A stretch of DNA of 16,129 bases, taken from positions 1-16,129 of the forward strand of contig JBCCFC010000131.1 of assembly GCA_039029935.1 (NCBI GenBank), in the 5' to 3' direction. How positions within the stretch are numbered: position 1 is the first letter of the stretch; each line of letters begins with the position of its first letter. Made by a program: the position numbers and the translations under genes. The notes beneath the pieces were generated by a model. It was not told the origin of the DNA, made no database searches, and saw only the letters and a program-made list of their open reading frames with translations. This stretch comes from G039029935 sp039029935 (GTDB taxonomy: Bacteria; Chloroflexota; Anaerolineae; Caldilineales; Caldilineaceae). Shown piece by piece: positions 1 to 6,955 of this stretch.

Positions 1-44
1 CAACATTGCAGTCCCGTCAAGCATCACCGAAAACTCCAAGAAAA

Positions 45-3000
45 TCACTTGTCTGTTTTCAGCACATAGACGGAAGTCATTAGGAAATGATGAAGTGCTT
101 GGAATGCTCGTACCCTGACTGCGCTTTCTTCATCTAGCAATAAGGGTGTGATTGCCTCTATCGCTCTTTCATCTCCAATTTTTATTAAAGCGTCAATGGC
201 ACTTTGTCGCACAAGTTGATTGGTATCTTTTAAACACTCAATCAGAGCATCAACTGACTCTGTGGACTGTAGGTATCCCAGCGCACGACATGCCCAGAAT
301 CTCGTTAGATAAAACTCATCGGACAGAGACTGTGTAAATGTCTCCCTCAGTTCATCACTGCTCCAAGAGTACAAACAATACACTGCTTGCCAACGAACCC
401 GCTCATTTTTATCCATTTGCAATGCATCTTGTATAACAGGAGTTACACTCTTATACCCCGTAAGCCACAATGCATAAATGGAAAGACGACGTACTATTGG
501 GTCGTCGTCATCTACCATTTCCATTAATGGCCCACTTACACCGTCTACGTTACCAATTTTTGCTAGTGCTATCACTATCTCTGCACGAATCTTGGGATTT
601 TCATCTTCCAGCAAGGGCAGCAATGATTTGATGCTAGATGTATCTTGCATATGCCCCAATCCGGTAATGGCACTCCGACGAACGGTTGGGTGGGGATGTT
701 CTAGTTGTTGGATTAGTATAGACGTGGTTTCATGTTGCCCTAAAACACCATACTGATTAAGTATTCCACAGAGTACCGCAGAGTTTAGACTATCCATGAC
801 TTGCTCTACGATTGTAGGAACCTCACTGACTCTATGCGCTCTTGTAAATTGGATATTGGTGGCTCCAGATTGAAGTTGTGGTGATAGTTTGTCGGCTTGT
901 TTGAGAAGGTCTATGGTAATTTGGTCTACTCGATCTACCTGCCCCAATTCTACATATGCCCAATTTGCTCGTAGTCGTGCTATCGGGGACTGACTATAGG
1001 CTAATTGTTCAAGAGTTACTTTAGTTATCTCTGTCGTCAGTCCAAGTGTGGTGGAAAGTCGCCCCAGTGCAAAGAAGGCGAGTTCACAAAGACCACTTAA
1101 ATCAGGGCTAATATCATCAAAGTTAGTTAGATAGCTATTGGCTATTTCACAAAGATACTGGACAGATTCCTTGAGGAGTTGTGTGCGTTCTTGGAGAATC
1201 GATTGTTTTAATACAATTCGTTCCATCAATGGCGAATCGTGCGAATCATATATACCTCTGGGGTATTTAGCAAGAGCAAAGGAGGCTTGATATTGTTCGG
1301 TGGGGTCAGACGAGTTGAGCTTTGCCTGTAGCAGCGGCAAAATCGCCTCATGCTCACGCAACGTGATAAGCTTTTGCACAGCTTTGTCTGCATCCGTGTC
1401 ATGACACTCATAGATAAAAATTTTCATGGAAGTAGCGGCTTTCTCCAGTTCACCATGCTCAAGCAAAAGTTCGCTTGCTTCCCAACGACAGCTATACCCA
1501 GGATGCAGAGACATCCACCAAGCGATGGTGATGCCTAGTTGCCGTGATGACTCTGTTTCAACCATCTTTTTGACAAGTCTCCAGTAGCGATTGAACGAGG
1601 CAAAGAAGAAAATGGCTGCAACATTGGCATACTCATGGTCCTCCCACTCAAATAACTTGATAATGGCATCGCCCTTATTGCCAAAGGCGGCATAAAAGGC
1701 TGTATCCCGCAAGAATTGTATCTGACGGTCAGAACGGCCATGTGCCTCCGCAATGACATCCGCATTTTCGACATATTGATAGGGGCTGTCATTAACAAGC
1801 TCTTCGTAGGCTATCAGTGCCTGGGCACGATACTCGGTGTCTAAAAGATTGCGTAGGGCGGACTGGCGAATGATAACGGGAATATCAGGCTCTAAAAAAG
1901 GGAGGTAATCTTCATCAGTGCGTTCTTCTGAAAGAAATACAAGTATCCACTTTAGTAATATTTTTTCATCTTCACGATCTATTTGTTCATATAATCGCGT
2001 GAGCAAGTTGATAAATTCATCGTTTCCAAGAATAAGCGCGCAACGGATTAAGCTAATCGGACCAAGTTGGTAATTATCATTGTCAATTTTGATCTTAAAC
2101 TCATATTCATCATCTTGTTGTAGATCCAGTAAGTATTGTGCTGCCTCATCCGGCCAGTTTTCAAAGCGATAACGACGTATACCATCCAAAGAGATATCAT
2201 TGTCAAGTTTTTTAATGATGGGGAAAGCCAGCGGCTTTGCATCCAAAGACACAAGAGTACGAGCTATATTATATTGAACAATAATCGAATAATAACTCAT
2301 TTTATTAATATCATCTATCGGGTAGGTATTTTGTAATGCCTGTATCGCACTATCTTTATACCGTGTTACACGTAATTTTTTAAAAATATCTATTACGCTC
2401 TCAAAAAGCTGAGATACTTGACTTTCGAGCAATTCACTCAACTTCGTCAATATCGTATCTCGAATGTCCGGCTTGATCTGAATATCATCAGCCAGACAAT
2501 CCGCCACCAATAACAAATTGCGATGCAAAATATCCTCATAAGGTGCAGGAAAATCCATCATCTCACGGATAAGTGCATTGGCCTGTGGTTTGCTATAGGT
2601 GGAGAGATGCCCCATCAAGAGCATTAATGGTTCGCACCAAATATCCTGATGGATATATTTTTCTAACTCAAATGCTCCTTCCTGACACTTTTGCGCCAGA
2701 TACAAGGCGGCTAGATATTCACCAAAGGTCTGGTGCAGGAAGCCATAGACGGGTTCATGGTTCTCATCCAGCCCACGCTCCAGAAACAGTCCGCTTTGCT
2801 CGTTGAGGTCTCGCAGCAGTTCACGACCAATGCGGCGCGCCTCGGCTTTGCTACACCCGCGCTCATTCATGATGCCCTCTTCAAACAGGGGCGTAAACTC
2901 GCTTTTGCTGATCACACCGCTGACGCTGCTGGAGATAATTTGATGGGCAATGGGGGCAAGCACGCCTTTGACTTCCTCGGCGTCCAGATCAATCCCGCTG

Positions 3001-4619
3001 CGTTGGGCTGTCCAATATTCAATCAGTGTATCTGTGGCCGTTTGATAGACTTGGACCCGGCGGCTGGGCAGTTTGGTCCCGCGCCAATGCATCAGCACCA
3101 TGATGGTCAGTAGCAGTGGGTTGGCAGCGAGCCGGCTAATCTGCGGTTTGTTATCCAGTGCCTCGGTGAGACTCTCTGCGCCATTATCCTGATGGCTGAA
3201 TCCAAGTTCATCCCGAATGGCGTCATACCAAGTATTGACAAAGGTCTTCTTGTCTTCATCACGCAGGTCTTGGAGTGTGGCATGTTTAAACTCGTTGGTC
3301 AAGGGTGATTGCTCATAGCCCACAATGCGGCTGGTGACAAGAAACTGATTTTGGCTAAAGCTGGCAACGGTGGCATGAATCTGGTCGGTGACACGCATAC
3401 GTAGATTGACATCGGCCACTTCATCCAAACCATCAAAGATGACAAATCCCTTGCCTTCATGCACGATCTTGCTCAGAAACTGACCAAACTCACGGCGTGA
3501 CGTCAGTTCGTGCTCAATGTATTCAATGACATGGAGGGTGCTATCCTGTTCAAAGGCACGGGCATAGTTGGCAACGCGGATCAACACAGGAATATAGTCC
3601 AATACATCCTCCCCAACATGGGTGGCGTCTCTGGCGGCGAGGGCATAGGTGATATAGCGCGTGATTGTGGTTTTGCCTGTGCCGGGGTCGCCAAGCAGGA
3701 CAGAGCGATGGGTCTGCATAAAGTTGGCTAACTCAAGCTGTTTTTCGGCATCCTGTTTGGCACGTAGTTGGGCAAACCGTCGCTCCATGAGTTGGCTCTG
3801 CCGTTGCCAGTCATGATCGCTCACGATACGCCCGTGTACCTCATCAGCCGTCTGTCGCAACAGGTCCCCCTCGGCATACTCGGCCAAGGCAGGGCGTCCT
3901 TCGGCAGCGCGCAAGGGCAAAAAGATTTTACTCAGCGGTAGGCTAATCACATTACCGCCACCGACTTGGGGTGAAAAGCCACGAATGGTGTGCGCCCCTA
4001 GCTCGTTTTGGAGAAATTCACGATAATCGTATTCAATGGCGGTCCACTCCAGTTCCTTTGGCGTGAGTTTATCAGCGATTCGTGCCAGCAAATCGGTCTG
4101 TCTGCGCTCTTCCATCAGCGAGAAGTATTCGCGCACTGGTGTGAAGTGTTCGTTTTTGAGTAGTTCTTCTTGGAAAGCAGTAAAGTAGCGACTGATGATG
4201 TCCGCTAATGTATCACGGCTAGGCACGTTGCCCGCCACAAGGTCTTTCTGGCTACTTGCTTTGCGATAGGCAGAGACGACTGCACTGACATCATGCGTTT
4301 CTTCCTGTGGAAAGAGATAGATTTTGGGGATATGGGTAGCAAATGCGGTGACAAGCGGTGTGGCCTCGGCGTTGAGTAAGTTGTCAATCACCATGCTGAC
4401 GGTCTCTGGTTCTATAGGCAAATCAGATTGGGACAGCAACGCATCCTCGGCGTAAGCAAGGGCGGTTTCAATCGCCTCATATTTGCCTGATTTGAGTTGA
4501 CGTTCCAGCACGTCTTTGGCTTTGGCGGCTGCGGGCGCAGTGGCCATCTCCACAGCAACCGTGGTTAATGCGCCAGCAAGTGCAGTGCCAGCGGCAATGG
4601 TTATGGCAGAAAATGACAT
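45..4619 (-). CDS. Large NACHT-domain STAND NTPase with C-terminal HEAT repeats
   Basis: The 1524-residue protein begins with an Ala-rich hydrophobic stretch (about 5-32, a possible membrane helix) and a helical region of unknown role to about 290. The NACHT ATPase follows: Walker A GDPGTGKTT (310-318), Walker B with FDGLDE (395-400), a sensor-like FLVTSR (426-431), and the NACHT-associated helical part ending in FLHQTFGEYLAALYLA (627-642). Residues about 680-1290 are helical and unrecognised. About seven HEAT repeats of roughly 31 residues fill 1298-1513. Family knowledge: STAND ATPases of this plan (bacterial NACHT and Avs proteins) sense a ligand through the C-terminal repeats, oligomerise with ATP and trigger an effector, often in phage defence. 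No effector domain is recognisable here. The start is fixed by ATG with AAAGGA seven bases upstream. The middle of the gene is much more AT-rich than the ATPase part. NACHT identity is firm; the defence role is inferred. Confidence 0.9.
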   Translation of the reverse strand: MSFSAITIAAGTALAGALTTVAVEMATAPAAAKAKDVLERQLKSGKYEAIETALAYAEDALLSQSDLPIEPETVSMVIDNLLNAEATPLVTAFATHIPKIYLFPQEETHDVSAVVSAYRKASSQKDLVAGNVPSRDTLADIISRYFTAFQEELLKNEHFTPVREYFSLMEERRQTDLLARIADKLTPKELEWTAIEYDYREFLQNELGAHTIRGFSPQVGGGNVISLPLSKIFLPLRAAEGRPALAEYAEGDLLRQTADEVHGRIVSDHDWQRQSQLMERRFAQLRAKQDAEKQLELANFMQTHRSVLLGDPGTGKTTITRYITYALAARDATHVGEDVLDYIPVLIRVANYARAFEQDSTLHVIEYIEHELTSRREFGQFLSKIVHEGKGFVIFDGLDEVADVNLRMRVTDQIHATVASFSQNQFLVTSRIVGYEQSPLTNEFKHATLQDLRDEDKKTFVNTWYDAIRDELGFSHQDNGAESLTEALDNKPQISRLAANPLLLTIMVLMHWRGTKLPSRRVQVYQTATDTLIEYWTAQRSGIDLDAEEVKGVLAPIAHQIISSSVSGVISKSEFTPLFEEGIMNERGCSKAEARRIGRELLRDLNEQSGLFLERGLDENHEPVYGFLHQTFGEYLAALYLAQKCQEGAFELEKYIHQDIWCEPLMLLMGHLSTYSKPQANALIREMMDFPAPYEDILHRNLLLVADCLADDIQIKPDIRDTILTKLSELLESQVSQLFESVIDIFKKLRVTRYKDSAIQALQNTYPIDDINKMSYYSIIVQYNIARTLVSLDAKPLAFPIIKKLDNDISLDGIRRYRFENWPDEAAQYLLDLQQDDEYEFKIKIDNDNYQLGPISLIRCALILGNDEFINLLTRLYEQIDREDEKILLKWILVFLSEERTDEDYLPFLEPDIPVIIRQSALRNLLDTEYRAQALIAYEELVNDSPYQYVENADVIAEAHGRSDRQIQFLRDTAFYAAFGNKGDAIIKLFEWEDHEYANVAAIFFFASFNRYWRLVKKMVETESSRQLGITIAWWMSLHPGYSCRWEASELLLEHGELEKAATSMKIFIYECHDTDADKAVQKLITLREHEAILPLLQAKLNSSDPTEQYQASFALAKYPRGIYDSHDSPLMERIVLKQSILQERTQLLKESVQYLCEIANSYLTNFDDISPDLSGLCELAFFALGRLSTTLGLTTEITKVTLEQLAYSQSPIARLRANWAYVELGQVDRVDQITIDLLKQADKLSPQLQSGATNIQFTRAHRVSEVPTIVEQVMDSLNSAVLCGILNQYGVLGQHETTSILIQQLEHPHPTVRRSAITGLGHMQDTSSIKSLLPLLEDENPKIRAEIVIALAKIGNVDGVSGPLMEMVDDDDPIVRRLSIYALWLTGYKSVTPVIQDALQMDKNERVRWQAVYCLYSWSSDELRETFTQSLSDEFYLTRFWACRALGYLQSTESVDALIECLKDTNQLVRQSAIDALIKIGDERAIEAITPLLLDEESAVRVRAFQALHHFLMTSVYVLKTDK

Positions 4620-4694
4620 GGATTTGGTCCTTTGTCTATAAGTATTGCAACAGGTTTCTCATGATAGACGCAGAATGGTTCTACGATGTGATGT

Positions 4695-4723
4695 ATTATA
4701 CACGATTGGATGTGCGGAAACAA
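4695..4723 (-). promoter_or_regulatory. Likely promoter of the NACHT gene
   Basis: Read on the minus strand there is TTGTTT (4718-4723), a 17-base spacer and a perfect TATAAT (4695-4700), about 75 bases upstream of the NACHT start codon. It lies between the NACHT gene and the nuclease-gene remnant at 4749, so the NACHT gene appears to have its own divergent promoter. The -35 hexamer is only a partial match. Confidence 0.5.
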
Positions 4724-4748
4724 GTCCTAAAAATGAGAAAACCTCATT

Positions 4749-4847
4749 AGCTCTGGATATGATGCAACCAAAGATGAACTCAATGATATCTATCGCATTT
4801 GGGTGAAGACTAAAGCAATTATTGATGTGCTGGCAACGCCATCTTAA
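4749..4847 (+). pseudogene. 3' remnant of a third PD-(D/E)XK-like gene copy
   Basis: This stretch reads in frame for 32 codons to a TAA, ending in IIDVLATPS like the intact copy at 5903-6538. From GGA at 4755 to the stop I count only 6 differences in 93 bases from the end of that copy. It is much less like the end of the copy at 5046. Everything 5' of the AGC at 4749 is missing and is replaced by the promoter region of the NACHT gene. I read it as the tail of a destroyed array member, not a functional gene. Confidence 0.85.
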
Positions 4848-4876
4848 TATACTTGATCACGTTCTCACTCTACTAT

Positions 4877-4984
4877 ATGAGAGGTAACACCACCGCTATC
4901 AATAATGTCCAAGCCAAAGCCATCGACCTCTTCGAGGAAATCAACCTGCCCCATGAAGTTGAGAAAACGCGCTCGATTTGGTAA
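4877..4984 (+). pseudogene. 3' remnant of a TPR-like gene (copy A)
   Basis: The 35 codons to the TAA at 4982 read QAKAIDLFEEINLPHEVEKT near their end. That is typical of the final helix pair of a TPR protein. The same tail occurs before the next nuclease-like gene (5701-5838). An ATG happens to open the frame at 4877 but no ribosome-binding site precedes it. The remnant matters because the promoter of the downstream gene lies inside it. The TPR assignment is by sequence character only. Confidence 0.6.
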
Positions 4985-4987
4985 AAT
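4959..4987 (+). promoter_or_regulatory. Promoter of the first nuclease-like gene, inside the TPR remnant
   Basis: TTGAGA (4959-4964), a 17-base spacer ending in TGG, and TAAAAT (4982-4987) form an extended -10 promoter with five of six matches in each hexamer. The first three bases of the -10 box are the stop codon of the TPR remnant. The identical arrangement occurs at 5813-5841, while several spacer bases differ between the two copies, which supports function. Confidence 0.6.
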
Positions 4988-5045
4988 ACAAATGTGCTGA
5001 ATTTAGATTATTTTTGGATATGCATTCTGTAGAAAGGAGAGAGCA

Positions 5046-5699
5046 ATGATAAAGTCATTTTCAAAATGGAAAATTCATGAGGTCGAAGAAGAATTCCAAG
5101 TCGAGCAACAATACGAGTATGCACTGTTAGATGAATGGATCAAAGACGGTGGTGATGTGTTTGGTGATTCAGAGCAGTCTCATACCAACACGCTTCACGA
5201 TTTGCAAAAACACCTGGATAGACATGTCTATAGCTGGAATGAGCAGGAGTTGAAGATCGAGTTTATTGGACCTTTGCTAAAGCTAATCGACTTTTACCAA
5301 ACACACTATCGCCCATTTTTTGAACGTGAGATAGCTGCTCCTTATAAAAACGAAACACTCTCTGGTGAAGTGGACTTTGTTATTGCAAACGGGTTGCGGA
5401 TTCCCAAGCAGCCCTATTTTTTTATCCATGAACACAAAAAAGAAGCAAACTCTGATGGTGACCCACTTGGGCAGGTAATGATTGCAATGGTTGCCGCACA
5501 AATGTTGAACCAAGACGAACACCCGATTTATGGGGCATACATTGTTGGGCGCTATTGGAATTTTGTTGTACTCAATGGCAAAGAATATGCTGTCAGTCGA
5601 GGTTATGATGCATCGCTGGACGATATAAAGCATATCTATCGTATTTTAAAGAAGATCAAAACCATTATTAGCAGGATGACAAATTTATCCTGTATCTGA
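5046..5699 (+). CDS. PD-(D/E)XK nuclease-like protein, array copy 1
   Basis: The 217-residue soluble protein has a conserved WNEQELK (64-70) leading into FIGPLL (73-78), then GEVDF with D110 and FFIHEHKKE with E129 and K131, followed by Q143. The order Glu, Asp, Glu-x-Lys, Gln is that of a PD-(D/E)XK nuclease core. Similar uncharacterised proteins of 200-220 residues occur in Bacteroidota and cyanobacteria. The start is fixed by AAAGGAGAG (5033-5041). It is about three quarters identical to the protein at 5903-6538, almost unbroken over residues 116-184. Its last residues (SRMTNLSCI) differ from the IDVLATPS end of its relatives because the gene runs into the next TPR remnant at a recombination joint near 5670. 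Nuclease activity is inferred from fold motifs; the substrate is unknown. Confidence 0.8.
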   Translation: MIKSFSKWKIHEVEEEFQVEQQYEYALLDEWIKDGGDVFGDSEQSHTNTLHDLQKHLDRHVYSWNEQELKIEFIGPLLKLIDFYQTHYRPFFEREIAAPYKNETLSGEVDFVIANGLRIPKQPYFFIHEHKKEANSDGDPLGQVMIAMVAAQMLNQDEHPIYGAYIVGRYWNFVVLNGKEYAVSRGYDASLDDIKHIYRILKKIKTIISRMTNLSCI

Positions 5700-5700
5700 T

Positions 5701-5838
5701 AAAGTTTATCGTCTAGCTCAAGTCCACCACGCGCAAGGTGACACTGCTGCTGCCAACACCGCCCAAGCCAAAGCCATTGAGCTTTTCGAGGAAATCAATC
5801 TATCACATGAAGTTGAGAAAACGTTTGCCCTTTGGTAA
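5701..5838 (+). pseudogene. 3' remnant of a TPR-like gene (copy B)
   Basis: The in-frame tail starts KVYRLAQVHHAQGDT and continues with QAKAIELFEEINLSHEVEKT to a TAA at 5836. This is a fuller version of the remnant at 4877-4984 and shows a recognisable TPR-like helix pair. The frame has no start codon of its own; it begins where gene copy 1 ends. It carries the promoter of gene copy 2. Confidence 0.65.
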
Positions 5839-5841
5839 AAT
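5813..5841 (+). promoter_or_regulatory. Promoter of the second nuclease-like gene, inside the TPR remnant
   Basis: TTGAGA (5813-5818), 17 bases ending in TGG, and TAAAAT (5836-5841) repeat the promoter of copy 1, again with the -10 box starting on the stop codon of the TPR remnant. The roughly 60-base leader to the ATG is also conserved between the copies. Confidence 0.6.
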
Positions 5842-5902
5842 ACAAATGTGCTGAAATTAGATTATTTTTGAATATGAATTCTTCAGAGAGAGGAGGTCAA
5901 CC

Positions 5903-6538
5903 ATGAAGCCATTCTCAAAGTGGAAAATCTATGAAGTTGAAAAAGAATTCCAAGTCAAACAACAAGCTGAGTATACGCTGTTAGATGAATGGATAGAAGG
6001 CGGTGATGAACCGTTTGATGATGCCGCACAGAACACACTTCAAGATTTGCAGAAACGCCTGATTAAACACGTCTATAGCTGGAATGAACAGGAATTAAAG
6101 GTCCAATTTATCGGTCCCTTACTCAACTCGGTTGACTTTGACCAAGAACAATATCATCCATTTTTTGAACGTGAGATAGCGGCGTCCTACAAGAATGAAA
6201 AACTCGCTGGTGAAGTAGATTTTGTTGTGGCAAGCGGGCTACGTATTCCAGAGCAGCCCTATTTCTTCATCCATGAACACAAAAAAGAAGCAAATTCTGA
6301 TGGTGACCCACTTGGGCAGGTGATGATTGCAATGGTTGTAGCACAAATGCTGAACCAAGGGGAACACCCAATATATGGAGCCTATATTGTTGGTCGTTAT
6401 TGGAATTTTGTTATTCTTAATGGCAAAGAATATGCAGTCAGTCCTGGCTATGATGCAACTAAAGATGAACTCAATGATATCTATCACATTTTGGTGAAGA
6501 CTAAAACAATTATTGATGTGCTGGCAACCCCATCTTAA
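5903..6538 (+). CDS. PD-(D/E)XK nuclease-like protein, array copy 2
   Basis: This 211-residue paralogue of the protein at 5046-5699 keeps every candidate catalytic residue: E64 in WNEQELK, D106 in GEVDF, E125 and K127 in HEHKK, and Q139. It ends IDVLATPS, the same ending as the remnant at 4749-4847, so this is probably the ancestral C-terminus. AGAGGAGGT (5889-5897) six bases before the ATG is an excellent ribosome-binding site. No signal peptide or membrane segment is visible, so it should act in the cytoplasm. The gene is convergent with the operon at 6603-8543. A role as nuclease effector or restriction-like protein is plausible but rests on fold motifs and on the neighbouring NACHT ATPase. 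Confidence 0.8.
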   Translation: MKPFSKWKIYEVEKEFQVKQQAEYTLLDEWIEGGDEPFDDAAQNTLQDLQKRLIKHVYSWNEQELKVQFIGPLLNSVDFDQEQYHPFFEREIAASYKNEKLAGEVDFVVASGLRIPEQPYFFIHEHKKEANSDGDPLGQVMIAMVVAQMLNQGEHPIYGAYIVGRYWNFVILNGKEYAVSPGYDATKDELNDIYHILVKTKTIIDVLATPS

Positions 6539-6555
6539 CCGATTGGATAGGAATC

Positions 6556-6590
6556 AAAAAGACCAGCCACATTGAACAACATGACTGGTC
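6556..6590 (-). terminator. Terminator of the regulator, lipoyl and DUF503 operon
   Basis: On the minus strand GACCAG (paired with CTGGTC) encloses an imperfect inner stem, and the last arm (6561-6566) is followed by five T residues (complement of 6556-6560). It lies 13 bases past the stop of the 6603-6890 gene. The T tract is on the minus strand only, so it does not clearly serve the convergent plus-strand gene. Confidence 0.55.
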
Positions 6591-6602
6591 CACCATCCTC
6601 AA

Positions 6603-6890
6603 TTAACCTAACATTTCAATTTCATAATCCACGAGTTGCGCATCCAGCCGCCACCGCTGCACATGATTGGCGATTTTCTGCAACAGTCGATGGGCCTGTT
6701 TGCTGTCTGTGCTGACACAGGCGACTTCAACGACGGAACTGCGCACGATATCCTGCAAGTCGGCTTCGCAAACAGAGACATTGTATTCTCGGCGAAGGCG
6801 CGCAATCAGTGGGCGCAAAATGCTACGTTTCCCTTTCAGGCTGTCATTCATTGGTAAATCTAGTTCGATTGTGAGTAACCCTACGGCCAT
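6603..6890 (-). CDS. YlxP/DUF503 family protein
   Basis: The 95-residue protein has the family hallmarks: a beta strand VGLLTIELDLP, then SLKGKR (17-22), a helix, and NVSVCEADLQD (37-47), ending in VDYEIEML. Length and ending match the DUF503 family (YlxP in Bacillus), whose genes often lie near infB and rbfA and which has been linked to ribosome assembly; the biochemical role is not settled. Here it is instead the last gene of a minus-strand operon behind a lipoyl enzyme. No clear ribosome-binding site precedes the ATG; the 65-base gap upstream holds only a short GCAGG/CCTGC hairpin (6938-6954). Confidence 0.85.
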   Translation of the reverse strand: MAVGLLTIELDLPMNDSLKGKRSILRPLIARLRREYNVSVCEADLQDIVRSSVVEVACVSTDSKQAHRLLQKIANHVQRWRLDAQLVDYEIEMLG

Positions 6891-6955
6891 TTTGATTTGG
6901 TATTTGTGGAAGCTGTTTTGTTCAGCTATGGTACTGGGCAGGCAAGATACCTGCG

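Larger units (their letters stand above)
4877..6538 (+). repeat. Tandem duplication: TPR tail, promoter and nuclease-like gene, two units
   Basis: Unit 1 runs from about 4877 to 5670 and unit 2 from about 5727 to 6538. Both contain, in the same order, the TPR remnant, the promoter across its stop codon, a conserved leader, a strong ribosome-binding site and the gene. The end of an earlier unit lies at 4749-4847. The divergence (roughly a quarter of residues) shows that the duplication is old and that both genes have been kept open. Confidence 0.75.

Noticed and set aside
2733..3113. Plus-strand open frame of 126 codons inside the NACHT gene
   Set aside because: It lies antisense to conserved NACHT-region coding sequence, has no recognisable motif, and its length is explained by the coding frame opposite.
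4877..4984. The 35-codon ATG frame as a genuine small gene
   Set aside because: It has no ribosome-binding site, and its homologous stretch at 5701-5838 continues upstream without a start, which points to a truncated gene end.
6938..6954. Hairpin between the lipoyl and DUF503 genes as a terminator
   Set aside because: The stem is five base pairs and no T tract follows on either strand, so it is noted only as a possible processing site.
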